DNA of 64,000 bases from an uncultured Oscillospiraceae bacterium (GTDB taxonomy: Bacteria; Bacillota; Clostridia; Oscillospirales; Ruminococcaceae). The DNA is taken from the NCBI GenBank assembly GCA_934539585.1, contig CAKTCT010000011.1:1-64000 (forward strand), in the 5' to 3' direction. The position numbers and the translations under genes were made by a program. Positions 43,211 to 51,872 of the stretch are shown here, in pieces. The notes beneath the pieces are model-generated. The model was not told where the DNA came from and searched no databases. It saw nothing but the letters and a program-made list of their open reading frames with translations. The number at the start of each line of letters is the position of its first letter. Position 1 is the first letter of the stretch.

Positions 43211-44095
43211 ATGAATCATGCAGTCAACACCGCGCAGATGTCCGCTTTTCTCCGCGCCTGGCACTGGGAGCGCCACGCCGTCCGGGTTTTTGAGGACCCG
43301 GCGGCCTTCACCCTATTCCGGCGGGAGGAGCTTTCCGGTATGGAGGCGGCCTTGCAGAAGGGCGCGGGCTTTTTCCTGCCGGACTTTTCCGGTCCGCCGG
43401 AGGACGCCGTGGAGGAGATCATGCGCCGCCGTCTGGCCCCGGCCCCTCTGGCCCGGGCCGCTTTTGGGGAGCAGGCCCTGAAAACCGCCGCCCTCCTGGG
43501 GGCGGAGCAGTACCTGATCCTGGCCGCGGGATACGACACCTTCCCGTATCGTCAGCCCCTTTGGGCGAAAACGCTTACGATCTTCGAGCTGGACCGCCCG
43601 GAGGTCTTGGCCGACCAGCGGCGCCGCTTGGAGGAAGCAGGCTTTTCCATGCCCCAAAACCTCCGGTACGCCCCCGGCGACCTTCGGGACCCAAAGTGGC
43701 CCCAGGCGTTGGGACCGGATTTTGACCCGGGGAAGACCACCTTCGTCAGCTTTATGGGGCTCAGCCACTACCTTTCCCGGGAGGACCTGGGCGCGCTGCT
43801 GGGGACCCTGAACGGCCTGCTGCCCCAGGGGAGCAGCCTGGTCTTCGACTATCCCTCCCCGGACCAGCCGGAGTTTCTCCGGAGCCTGGCCAGCGGGGCG
43901 GGGGAGCCCATGGACGCCCGGTACTCCTATCGGGAGATGGAGCGGCTTTTGTCGGACCGGGGCTTCCGCATCTACGAGCACCTGGATGCCGGGGAGCTGG
44001 CGGACCGGTATTTTGCCCTGTATGACCGGGCCAATCCCCAGAAGCCCATGGAGGCTCCGGCGGGGACCTGCTGCTACCTGGCTGTGAAAAAATAA
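43211..44095 (+). CDS. Class I SAM-dependent methyltransferase, LCM (leucine carboxyl methyltransferase)-like family
   Basis: 294 aa. The family pattern is visible: RTLFFDE-like start replaced here by a RAWHWERHAVRVFEDP region, then the SAM-binding YLILAAGYDTFPYR (about residues 100-113), FELDRPEVL (about 126-134) and a PQGSSLVFDYP strand (about 215-225). Bacterial members are methyltransferases of small molecules or unknown targets. Strong GAGAGGAG before ATG. Co-directional with DUF951 and prfA. Confidence 0.82.
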   Translation: MNHAVNTAQMSAFLRAWHWERHAVRVFEDPAAFTLFRREELSGMEAALQKGAGFFLPDFSGPPEDAVEEIMRRRLAPAPLARAAFGEQALKTAALLGAEQYLILAAGYDTFPYRQPLWAKTLTIFELDRPEVLADQRRRLEEAGFSMPQNLRYAPGDLRDPKWPQALGPDFDPGKTTFVSFMGLSHYLSREDLGALLGTLNGLLPQGSSLVFDYPSPDQPEFLRSLASGAGEPMDARYSYREMERLLSDRGFRIYEHLDAGELADRYFALYDRANPQKPMEAPAGTCCYLAVKK

Positions 44096-44109
44096 AGGAG
44101 GAATGGACC

Positions 44110-44298
44110 GTGGACATCGCCGTAGGAGACGTTCTGGTCATGAAAAAGAACCATCCTTGCGGGGATAACCGCTTTCTTGTGCTGCGGATCGGCGCGGATT
44201 TCAAGCTCCGGTGCCAGGGCTGCGGCCGGGAAATGATGCTCCCCCGGTCCAAGGCTGAAAAAAGAGTCAAGCGGGTGGAGTCCAAGGGCGAGGATTAG
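44110..44298 (+). CDS. DUF951 domain protein
   Basis: 62 aa from a GTG start (GGAGG 8 nt upstream). VGDVLVMKKNHPCGDNRF and FKLRCQGCGREMMLPRSK are the DUF951 signature, with three Cys and one His that could bind zinc. Small conserved Firmicutes family near replication or translation genes; function unknown. Confidence 0.9.
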   Translation: MDIAVGDVLVMKKNHPCGDNRFLVLRIGADFKLRCQGCGREMMLPRSKAEKRVKRVESKGED

Positions 44299-44344
44299 CG
44301 AAGCCTTCTGAACGTACAAAAATCAGAAGGAAAGGAACCACCTT

Positions 44345-45421
44345 ATGTTTGAAAAATTGCAGCTCATCGAGGAGCGTTACGAAGAAATCAACCGGCGGCT
44401 CATGGACCCCAACGTGGTCTCCGATCAGAACGCCTACCGGGACCTGATGAAGGAATACAAGAACCTGACCCCCATTGTGGAAAAGTTCCGGGCCTACAAA
44501 AAGGCCGCCGAGGACCTGGAGGAGGCCAGATCCCTCCTGGACGGCGGCGGTCTGGACCACGATTTCAAGGAGCTTCTGGAGGAGGAATACGCTTCCGCCA
44601 AAGCCTCCATGGAGACCTTGGCCGAGGAGATCAAAATCCTCCTGCTCCCCCGGGACCCCAATGACGACAAAAACGTCATCCTGGAGATCCGCGGCGGGGC
44701 AGGCGGCGAGGAAGCGGCCCTGTTCGTCAACAGTCTCTACCGGATGTACACCATGTACGCCGAGGCCCGGGGCTGGAAGACCGAGGTTGTCTACGCCAAT
44801 CCCACGGAGCTGGGGGGGTATAAGGAAATTTCCTTCTCCATCAGCGGCGACGGGGCCTACTCCCGGCTGAAATACGAAAGCGGGGTCCACCGGGTCCAGC
44901 GGGTGCCGGAGACGGAGACCCAGGGACGCATCCACACCTCCACGGTGACGGTGGCGGTCCTCCCTGAGGCCGAGGAAGTGGAGTTTGAGATCAATCCCAC
45001 CGACCTTCAGATCGACACCTTCCGTTCCAGCGGGGCCGGCGGCCAGCACATCAACAAGACCGAATCCGCCATCCGCATCACCCACATCCCCACCGGCGTG
45101 GTGGTGGAGTGCCAGGACGAGCGGAGCCAGATCAAGAACAAGGAAAAGGCCATGAAGGTCCTCCGTTCCCGGCTCTACGACGCCAAGGTCCGGGAGCAGA
45201 ACGCCGCCATTGCGGCGGAACGGAAAAGCCAGGTGGGCACCGGCGACCGCTCCGAGCGGATCCGGACCTACAACTACCCCCAGGGCCGGGTCACGGACCA
45301 CCGCATCGGCCTGTCCCTGTACAGCCTGGACGCCTTCCTCAACGGCGATCTGGACGAGATGATCGACGCCCTGATCACGGCGCGGCAGGCGGAGCTTCTG
45401 GCGGCGCAAGGCGAGGAATAA
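44345..45421 (+). CDS. prfA: Peptide chain release factor 1
   Basis: 358 aa. The stop-codon-reading PxT-type region and the peptidyl hydrolysis GGQ in [18 protein letters not shown] (about 226-243) are present, and the [12 protein letters not shown] block (about 117-128) is typical. Terminates at UAA/UAG. sua5 follows after 4 nt, a common arrangement. Confidence 0.97.
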   Translation: MFEKLQLIEERYEEINRRLMDPNVVSDQNAYRDLMKEYKNLTPIVEKFRAYKKAAEDLEEARSLLDGGGLDHDFKELLEEEYASAKASMETLAEEIKILLLPRDPNDDKNVILEIRGGAGGEEAALFVNSLYRMYTMYAEARGWKTEVVYANPTELGGYKEISFSISGDGAYSRLKYESGVHRVQRVPETETQGRIHTSTVTVAVLPEAEEVEFEINPTDLQIDTFRSSGAGGQHINKTESAIRITHIPTGVVVECQDERSQIKNKEKAMKVLRSRLYDAKVREQNAAIAAERKSQVGTGDRSERIRTYNYPQGRVTDHRIGLSLYSLDAFLNGDLDEMIDALITARQAELLAAQGEE

Positions 45422-45425
45422 CGAC

Positions 45426-46445
45426 ATGAACTACGAAACCAAACTGCTGAAGCCCGACGAAGCGGGCGTTACTCTGGCGGTCTCCCTCCTCCGGGCCGGG
45501 GAGCTGGTGGGAATGCCCACGGAAACGGTCTACGGCCTGGCGGCGGATGCGCTGAATCCCCAGGCCGCAGCGAAAATCTACGCCGCCAAGGGCCGTCCGT
45601 CGGATAACCCCCTCATCGTCCATATCGCGGACCTGGCCATGCTGGAGCCTCTGACCACTTACCGTCCGAAGCTGGCCTACACCCTGGCGGAAGCCTTCTG
45701 GCCCGGGCCGCTGACCATGATTTTCCCCAAGGCGGACCGGGTGCCCTCGGCCACCACCGGGGGCATGGACACCGTGGCCGTCCGGATGCCCTCTCACCCG
45801 GTGGCGGCGAAGCTCATCCGGGAAAGCGGACTGCCCCTGGCGGCCCCCAGCGCCAACCTTTCGGGGCTGCCCAGCCCCACCCGGGCGGAGCACGTCTACC
45901 AGGACATGCAGGGGCGTATCCCCCTGATCTTGGACGGCGGCGAGTGCGCCGTGGGGGTGGAATCCACGGTGATCTCCGTGGGGGAGGACTCGGTGCGGCT
46001 GCTGCGGCCCGGCGGGATTACCGTGGAGATGCTCTCCCGGTACTGCCGGGTGGAGGTGGACGACGGCGTCCTCCACAAGCTGGCGGAGGGGCAGAAGGCC
46101 CTCTCCCCGGGAATGAAATACAAGCACTATTCCCCCAAGGCCAACGTCATTATCCTGGACGGGGACGCCGACGCTTTTGCGGAGTACGTCAACGCCCACG
46201 GCGGCGAAGGCGTCTGGGCCATGGCCTTTGAAGGGGAGGAAGGGGCGCTTTCGGTTCCGACGCTGCCCTTCGGAAAACGGGGGGACGGGCTTTCCCAGGC
46301 GAGGGTGCTCTTTGACCAGTTACGAGAGTGCGACGAAAAGGGCGCTTCCACCGTTTATGTTCCCATGCCGGAAAAGGACGGCGTGGGGCTGGCGGTCTAC
46401 AACCGGCTGCTGCGGGCGGCAGGATTTCAGGTGATCGGGCTATGA
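45426..46445 (+). CDS. tsaC: L-threonylcarbamoyladenylate synthase (Sua5-type TsaC)
   Basis: 339 aa. YrdC domain (about 10-200) with GMPTETVYGLAADA, KGRPSDNPLIVH and the SANLSG block (about 142-147); the C-terminal Sua5 domain (about 225-339) makes it the long form. It makes threonylcarbamoyl-AMP for t6A, working with TsaB and TsaE encoded at 38.4 kb. The stop overlaps the GNAT start (ATGA). Confidence 0.95.
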   Translation: MNYETKLLKPDEAGVTLAVSLLRAGELVGMPTETVYGLAADALNPQAAAKIYAAKGRPSDNPLIVHIADLAMLEPLTTYRPKLAYTLAEAFWPGPLTMIFPKADRVPSATTGGMDTVAVRMPSHPVAAKLIRESGLPLAAPSANLSGLPSPTRAEHVYQDMQGRIPLILDGGECAVGVESTVISVGEDSVRLLRPGGITVEMLSRYCRVEVDDGVLHKLAEGQKALSPGMKYKHYSPKANVIILDGDADAFAEYVNAHGGEGVWAMAFEGEEGALSVPTLPFGKRGDGLSQARVLFDQLRECDEKGASTVYVPMPEKDGVGLAVYNRLLRAAGFQVIGL

Positions 46446-46924
46446 AAATTCGCAATGCAACCCTGGCGGATCGGGAGGAGCTTTCCCGCCTGACCGCCGA
46501 AGTCCATGAGCTGCACCGGGAAGCAAGGCCGGACGTGTACGGGGAGTTTGACCCGGAGCGGTTCCGGAAGGAGATTTCGGATACCCTTTCCTGCCCGGAT
46601 TCGGTCCTGCTGGTAGCGGAGGAAGAAGGGGAGCTGGCAGGAATGGCGCTCCTCACCTTCCGGCAGCCCAAAAATCCCATCCTGAAGCCCCGGCTCTACG
46701 CCTTTTTGGAGGAGCTTTCCGTAGGGGAGCGCTTCCGGGGGCAGGGCATCGGCACGGCGCTGTTTGCGGCGGCGAAGGAGCAGGCTCTGAAACGGGGAGC
46801 GACGTCCCTGGAGCTGCAGGTCTGGAGCTTTAACGAAGCAGCCCTGCGGTTTTACGAAAAAATGGGCATGAAGGAGAAAACCCTTCAGATGGAGCTGCCC
46901 TTGCAGAAAGGAGAGAGCCGATGA
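46442..46924 (+). CDS. GNAT family N-acetyltransferase
   Basis: 160 aa. Acetyl-CoA binding loop RFRGQGIGTALF (about residues 98-109) and the FYEKMGMKEKTLQMEL end are typical GNAT features. Position after sua5 raises a protein (for example ribosomal) target, but that is only context. Coupled to both neighbours through 4-nt overlaps. Confidence 0.9.
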   Translation: MKIRNATLADREELSRLTAEVHELHREARPDVYGEFDPERFRKEISDTLSCPDSVLLVAEEEGELAGMALLTFRQPKNPILKPRLYAFLEELSVGERFRGQGIGTALFAAAKEQALKRGATSLELQVWSFNEAALRFYEKMGMKEKTLQMELPLQKGESR

Positions 46925-48120
46925 CGGAACGCAAACCCTTGGTCATCGGGCTGACCGGCCAGACCGGGGCGGGGAAAACCACGGTTTCCGAAGCCTTTGC
47001 CAAGCATGGCTACGCGGTGATCAACGCCGATCAGGTGGCCCGGGATGTGACGGCGGAGCCGGAGGTCCTCGCCCGGTTGGCGGAGCTTTTCGGGGAAGAA
47101 ATCCTCCTGCCCGACGGGGCCCTGGACCGGAAGGCCCTGGGGGCCCGGGTCTTTTCCGACCCGGCGGAGCTGCAGAAGCTGGACGGGACCTTATATCCCA
47201 TCATCGTCTCCCGCATCGAAAATCAGATCCGGCAGCTTTCGGCGGCGGGGCGGCGGTACATCCTCCTGGATGCGCCGACGCTGTTTGAAAGCGGGGCGGA
47301 CAGGCTCTGCGACAAGACCGTGGCCGTCCTGGCCGAGGAGACCCTCCGGAAGGAGCGGATCATCAAGCGGGACAAGCTGACCCCGGACGCCGCGGCCTCC
47401 CGCATCGCCGCCCAGCACCCCGACGGCTTTTACCGCAAGCGCTGCGACTACATCCTGCGGAACAACGGCACCCCGGAGCAGCTTTTTTCCCAGGGGGAGC
47501 AGCTGGTCCGGAATCTGGAGAAGAAGGACTCCCAGTGGCGGTCCATTCTCATGGCCTGCGGGGGATTTCTCGTTTTCCTGCTGGTGATCTGGGGCGGCTA
47601 CCGGCTGACCATCCAGCTCCAGTACCCCTTGAAATATCAGGATTCCGTCGCCGCATACGCGGAAAAGTACGGCGTGGAGCCTGCCTTGATTTACGGCGTT
47701 ATCCGCAGCGAGAGCAGCTTCAAGCCCGACGCGGTGTCCTCTGCCGGGGCCATCGGCCTGATGCAGATCACCCAGGAGACCTTTGAATGGGCCAAAAGCG
47801 GCATGGGGGAGGAGGCGGCCGGAGACGTCTATGACAATCTCTTTGACCCGGACACCGCCATCCGCTACGGGACCTACCTGCTCAGCCGGTTCCTCCAGGA
47901 ATTCGGCAGCGAAAAAAGCGCCCTGGCGGCCTATCACGCCGGGTGGAACCAGGTGAAGCGCTGGCTGGCCGACGAATCCGTCAGCGGCGACGGCGAGAAC
48001 CTGGACGCCATCCCCAGCAAGACCACGGATACCTATGTGAACCGGGTGCTGTCCGCCAAATCCGTTTACGCCAAATTATACCGCCTCAGCGCGGAGACAG
48101 AAAAGGAGAATGTAAAATGA
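46921..48120 (+). CDS. coaE: Dephospho-CoA kinase - membrane anchor - lytic transglycosylase fusion
   Basis: 399 aa, about twice the length of CoaE. Residues 6-200 are dephospho-CoA kinase: P-loop GLTGQTGAGKT (10-20), INADQVARD, LLDAPTLFESG and the QHPDGFYRKRCDYI region. Residues 208-226 are one membrane helix. Residues 240-390 are an SLT lytic transglycosylase: catalytic Glu264 in IRSESSF, GAIGLMQI (276-283), AYHAGW (337-342). The kinase would stay in the cytoplasm and the transglycosylase outside. No good internal ribosome binding site precedes the in-frame ATG at residue 211. In relatives coaE and slt are often adjacent separate genes. Coupled to GNAT and M18 genes by 4-nt overlaps. Confidence 0.9.
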   Translation: MTERKPLVIGLTGQTGAGKTTVSEAFAKHGYAVINADQVARDVTAEPEVLARLAELFGEEILLPDGALDRKALGARVFSDPAELQKLDGTLYPIIVSRIENQIRQLSAAGRRYILLDAPTLFESGADRLCDKTVAVLAEETLRKERIIKRDKLTPDAAASRIAAQHPDGFYRKRCDYILRNNGTPEQLFSQGEQLVRNLEKKDSQWRSILMACGGFLVFLLVIWGGYRLTIQLQYPLKYQDSVAAYAEKYGVEPALIYGVIRSESSFKPDAVSSAGAIGLMQITQETFEWAKSGMGEEAAGDVYDNLFDPDTAIRYGTYLLSRFLQEFGSEKSALAAYHAGWNQVKRWLADESVSGDGENLDAIPSKTTDTYVNRVLSAKSVYAKLYRLSAETEKENVK

Positions 48121-49505
48121 ACGCAAAAGAATGGAAAGAAAAGCTGTATCTTCACAAGAAGAACGGCGGCCTGGTCCTCAGCGAGGAGGAGCTCCAGAAG
48201 GCCCAGGATTTCTGCCAGGAGTACAAAAACTTCCTGAATTGCAGCAAGACCGAGCGGGAAGCGGTGCATTACGCCGTGGCCCGGGCGGAGGCCCAGGGCT
48301 TCGTCCCCTTCGACCCCAACACCGCCTATAAGGCCGGGGATAAGGTCTACCTGAACAACCGGGGCAAGGCCCTGATCCTGGCGGTCGTGGGCAAAAACTG
48401 CCTCTGCGACGGCGTCCACATCCTGGCGGCCCACACCGACTCCCCCCGGCTGGACCTGAAACAGGTCCCGGTGTATGAGGACGGCGAAATGGCCTACTTC
48501 AAGACCCACTACTACGGCGGCATCAAGAAATACCAGTGGGTGACGACCCCCCTGTCCCTCCACGGCGTGCTGGTGAAGAACGACGGCACCACCGTCACCG
48601 TGCGGGTGGGCGAGGACGAGGGCGACCCCGTGTTCTGCGTCACCGATCTGCTGCCCCACCTGGCCGCGGACCAGATGAAGCGCCCGGCGGCGGAGCTCAT
48701 CCGGGGCGAGGAGCTGAACCTGGTGGTCGGCTCTCTGCCTTTCCGGGACGACGAGGCCAGCGAGCGGGTCAAGCTGAACCTTCTGAAGACCCTCTTTGAG
48801 AAATACGGCGTCACCGAGGCGGACTTCCTCTCCGCCGAGCTGGAAGTGGTCCCCGCCTTCAAGGCCGGAGACGTGGGCTTCGACCGGAGCTTCGTCGGCG
48901 GCTACGGCCAGGACGACCGGGTCTGCGCCTTTACCGAGATGGAGGCCGTCTTCGACTGCGGCGTGCCGGATACCACGGTGATGTGCATCTTCGCGGATAA
49001 AGAGGAGATCGGCTCCTGCGGCAGCACCGGCATGAAGTGCGCCTTCCTGCGGCACTTCATTGAGGACCTGGCGGCGGCCCACGGCATCGAGGGCCGGACG
49101 GTGCTGAAAAACTCCAAGTGCCTCTCCGCTGACGTCAGCGCGGCCTTTGACCCCACCTTCGCCGACGTTTACGAGCGGAAGAACAACGCCTTTGTGAACT
49201 ACGGCGTGTCCATCTGCAAGTACACCGGCTCCCGGGGCAAGGGCGGCTCCTCCGACGCCTCTGCGGAATTCATGGGCTGGGTCCGGAAGATTCTGGACGA
49301 GGGCAACGTCCTCTGGCAGACCTCCGAGCTGGGCAAGGTGGACCAGGGCGGCGGCGGCACCGTTGCGGCCTACATCGCCGAGCTGGACGTGGACACCATC
49401 GACGTCGGCGTGCCGGTGCTCTCCATGCACGCGCCTTACGAGATGACCTCCAAGATCGACGTGTACTCCACCTATCGGGCGTTTGTGGAGTTCTGCAAGG
49501 CGTAA
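48117..49505 (+). CDS. apeA: M18 family aminopeptidase
   Basis: 462 aa metallo-aminopeptidase forming large cytoplasmic assemblies, often removing acidic N-terminal residues. Metal and catalytic motifs: AAHTDSPR (about 108), FVGGYGQDDRV (about 256), FADKEEIGSCG (about 292) and VLSMHAPYE (about 438). The gene starts in a 4-nt overlap with the coaE fusion. A strong terminator follows. Confidence 0.94.
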   Translation: MNAKEWKEKLYLHKKNGGLVLSEEELQKAQDFCQEYKNFLNCSKTEREAVHYAVARAEAQGFVPFDPNTAYKAGDKVYLNNRGKALILAVVGKNCLCDGVHILAAHTDSPRLDLKQVPVYEDGEMAYFKTHYYGGIKKYQWVTTPLSLHGVLVKNDGTTVTVRVGEDEGDPVFCVTDLLPHLAADQMKRPAAELIRGEELNLVVGSLPFRDDEASERVKLNLLKTLFEKYGVTEADFLSAELEVVPAFKAGDVGFDRSFVGGYGQDDRVCAFTEMEAVFDCGVPDTTVMCIFADKEEIGSCGSTGMKCAFLRHFIEDLAAAHGIEGRTVLKNSKCLSADVSAAFDPTFADVYERKNNAFVNYGVSICKYTGSRGKGGSSDASAEFMGWVRKILDEGNVLWQTSELGKVDQGGGGTVAAYIAELDVDTIDVGVPVLSMHAPYEMTSKIDVYSTYRAFVEFCKA

Positions 49506-49521
49506 ACCACATAAAACAGAG

Positions 49522-49556
49522 AACAGGTCCGGCGGTTGATCCGCTGGACCTGTTTT
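49522..49556 (+). terminator. Terminator after M18 aminopeptidase
   Basis: 14-bp stem AACAGGTCCGGCGG / CCGCTGGACCTGTT (49522-49535, 49541-49554, one G-U pair) followed by TTT. It may also act on the convergent gene ending at 49600. Confidence 0.9.
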
Positions 49557-49599
49557 TGTATCGGTTTCCGGGGAAGGGCGGCGCTTCCGGGACGGTTTG

Positions 49600-50226
49600 T
49601 CACTCGCGGTCTCCCGTGATAAAGTAGTCGCAGTACGGACCGCCGCTGGCCAGGGTCTGCTCCCGGTGCAGGACGCCGTGCTGGAGCGTGATCATCACCT
49701 GGTCCAGCTCGCAGAACAGGGGCATCAGCTCCGAAACGCCCAGCTTTTCCGCATAGCCGCAGATGGGGCAGCGGGTGATGCGGTAGTAGCAGGCGCCTTC
49801 ATAGGGCTTTCCCACAAAATCCACCTTGAAGGAGGTCGGGTACAGCTTTTCCTTTTCCGGCGTGTACCATTTGGCGTACTTTACGACGCTTTTCTGGTTC
49901 TCCGCCTTTCCCTTGGCGGTGTTCAGGTCGGTCTTTGCAAAGTACCACCGGATGTGGTACAGCGAGCGGCGCATCATTTCCTGCACGGTTTTGGGCGGGA
50001 TTTTCTTTTCGCTTGCCACATAGGGCGCGACAAAGGCCAGGGCAAAGAGCTCATTGTAGGCCATGGGGTTATCGTCCCCAATGTCGTCCGCCTGCTCCAC
50101 CAGCTTCCGGTAGACGCTTTTGCTTTTTTTCATGATCTGGGCGGCATAGGCTTTGCCGTAGTTCTCCGCCAGGACCTTTCTCATCGGGGCCTTGAACATC
50201 CAGAAGTAAAAACCGTTGTATTTCAT
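49600..50226 (-). CDS. L-2-amino-thiazoline-4-carboxylic acid hydrolase (ATC hydrolase) family
   Basis: 208 aa. The C-terminal cysteine-rich block, RCPICGYAEKLGVSELMPLFCELD followed by LHREQTLASGGPYCDYFI in outline, is the ATC-hydrolase family hallmark. Founding members open the thiazoline ring on the way to L-cysteine; in Clostridia the family is common next to TetR genes and the real substrate is often unclear. It overlaps the tetR stop by 4 nt, so TetR controls it as part of one transcript. GC is lower than in neighbours. Confidence 0.85.
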   Translation of the reverse strand: MKYNGFYFWMFKAPMRKVLAENYGKAYAAQIMKKSKSVYRKLVEQADDIGDDNPMAYNELFALAFVAPYVASEKKIPPKTVQEMMRRSLYHIRWYFAKTDLNTAKGKAENQKSVVKYAKWYTPEKEKLYPTSFKVDFVGKPYEGACYYRITRCPICGYAEKLGVSELMPLFCELDQVMITLQHGVLHREQTLASGGPYCDYFITGDRE

Positions 50227-50852
50227 CTCATATCCTCCTGTACATGAGTGGCAGAATCAAAAAGGGCCGTCCAGCCGCCGAAATGGTAGGTCATCAGCGA
50301 CGCCATATACCTTTCTGCGGTTTCTCGTTGGGGGCAGTCGAGCACGATCCTGCGGTAGCAGTCAAACTGCGCGGAAATCAGAAGCCCCAGCAGCGTTTCA
50401 TCGATGGCGGTAAATCCCGCCTGGCGGAAAAACGCGATGCTTTCGTCGATTTTCCTCTGGACGATTCCGTCAAAGCAATGCTCCAGGCTGCTTCCTGCGC
50501 TGCGGCAGAGCAGCAGGACCGCATCCTCATAATGGTCGAAAATCAGGCGGAGGATCGCTGCGGATTCCTGCTGCATGGAGGCGTTCAGCCCTTGGAGGAA
50601 ATCCGCGCCTGCGCCGGAATAGTAGTCCGCCCTGGTATCCCGGAACAGGGCCCCGATCTCCTCCAGAAACGGCTGAAGCAGACACGCGAACAGCGCGTTC
50701 TTGGACGGATACCGCGTCTGGATCGCTCCGACGGTGACGCCTGCTTTCCCGGCGATTTTCCGGAGGGACGCGCCGGTGTAGCCTTTCTGCGCGAACTCCT
50801 CCCGGGCGGCGGCGGTGATCTTGTCGTCTAACGAATGGTCTCTCAGCGCCAT
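50223..50852 (-). CDS. TetR/AcrR family transcriptional regulator
   Basis: 209 aa. N-terminal HTH (about residues 8-55) with AAREEFAQKGYTGASLRKIAGKAGVTVGAIQTRYPSKNALF in outline; the rest is a helical ligand-binding domain. GGGAGGTG precedes the ATG. The promoter carries two contiguous copies of a 15-bp palindromic site, so autorepression of itself and the ATC-hydrolase gene is likely. Confidence 0.9.
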   Translation of the reverse strand: MALRDHSLDDKITAAAREEFAQKGYTGASLRKIAGKAGVTVGAIQTRYPSKNALFACLLQPFLEEIGALFRDTRADYYSGAGADFLQGLNASMQQESAAILRLIFDHYEDAVLLLCRSAGSSLEHCFDGIVQRKIDESIAFFRQAGFTAIDETLLGLLISAQFDCYRRIVLDCPQRETAERYMASLMTYHFGGWTALFDSATHVQEDMR

Positions 50853-50869
50853 ATATGCACCTCCCTTTG

Positions 50870-50899
50870 TTTGATTACATTGTATTTGATTACACTGTA
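50870..50899. promoter_or_regulatory. Candidate TetR operator: two contiguous 15-bp repeats
   Basis: TTTGATTACATTGTA (50870-50884) is directly followed by TTTGATTACACTGTA (50885-50899). They differ at one base, and each contains a near-perfect palindrome TTACA-N-TGTAA. They lie between the -10 of the tetR promoter and the gene, where repressor binding would block transcription. Confidence 0.65.
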
Positions 50900-50928
50900 A
50901 TTATAGCAAAACGACCTCCTTTTGTCAA
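50900..50928 (-). promoter_or_regulatory. Promoter of tetR-ATC hydrolase
   Basis: Minus strand TTGACA (50923-50928), 17 bp, TATAAT (50900-50905), with TG one base before the -10. A full consensus promoter in front of an operator is typical of a derepressible gene. Confidence 0.88.
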
Positions 50929-50974
50929 GCAGACAGAAGAAGGTCGGTTTGTTTGTTTTGCATCTGTCAAAGGT

Positions 50975-51859
50975 TTATCCCTTCACAGACCCCACGGAGA
51001 TTCCCTTGACAAAGTATTTCTGCAAAAAGGGATAGGCCAGCATCACCGGCAGGATTCCCAGCACCGTCAGGGCCATGCGGACCGCCGTGGAGGGCAGCCT
51101 GGAGACGTGAACGCTTCCGCCGGAGGCCGCCGCCTGCTTTAATGCGTCCAGGTTCCGCTGGATGTTGGTCAGGAGGACCTGGATGCTGAACAGCCGCTCG
51201 TCGGTGACGTAGTAAAGGCCGTTGGTCCAGTCGTTCCAGTACCCCAGGCCGATGAGGAGGCTCAGGGTGGCCAGGATGGGCAGCGCCATGGGCAGCACGA
51301 TCTGCCGGAGGATGCAGAATTCGCTGGCGCCGTCGATCCGGGCCGCCTCAATGACGGCATCGGGGATGTTGGCGGAAAAGTAGGTCCGGGTCATGATGAC
51401 GTTGAAGGCGCTCATCAGCAGCCCCGGGATCAGCAGCGCGAAAATCGTGTTCCGGATGTGGAAGGTCCGGGTCCACATGATGTAGGAGGGGACCAGCCCG
51501 CCGCTGAACAGCATGGTAAAGAACAGGAAGAAGGAGAAAAACTTCCGCCCGGGCAGGTCCTTCCGGGACAGGGGATAGGCGAACAGCGTGGTGATCAGCA
51601 GCGCCGCCGCAGTCCCCACCACGGTGATGAAAATCGAGACTCCATAGGCGTTGAACATGGAGCCGGAGTCCAGGAACACATACCGGTAGGCGTCCAGGCT
51701 CCACGCCTTGGGGAAAAAGGAGTACCCGTTTGCCGTCAGCGCGGCTTCTGCTGTAAACGAGGAGATCACCAGCAGGAAAAACGGCGCGATGCACCCCAGT
51801 GTCAGCAGCGCCAGAATGATGTTGGCGGCGATTTGAAAGCCTTTGTTTTTTCCGACCAT
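50975..51859 (-). CDS. Carbohydrate ABC transporter permease (LplC/YtcP-like)
   Basis: 294 aa, six helices, MalG-type inner-membrane subunit. The ATPase-docking EAA loop is EAARIDGASEFCILRQIVLPM (about residues 193-213). The cytoplasmic-end FLQKYFVKGI...GSVKG tail is typical of LplC/YtcP permeases. Third gene of the SBP-permease-permease operon. No ATPase gene is present, so a shared MsmX-type ATPase elsewhere is expected. Confidence 0.92.
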   Translation of the reverse strand: MVGKNKGFQIAANIILALLTLGCIAPFFLLVISSFTAEAALTANGYSFFPKAWSLDAYRYVFLDSGSMFNAYGVSIFITVVGTAAALLITTLFAYPLSRKDLPGRKFFSFFLFFTMLFSGGLVPSYIMWTRTFHIRNTIFALLIPGLLMSAFNVIMTRTYFSANIPDAVIEAARIDGASEFCILRQIVLPMALPILATLSLLIGLGYWNDWTNGLYYVTDERLFSIQVLLTNIQRNLDALKQAAASGGSVHVSRLPSTAVRMALTVLGILPVMLAYPFLQKYFVKGISVGSVKG

Positions 51860-51872
51860 AGGAATCCCTCCT

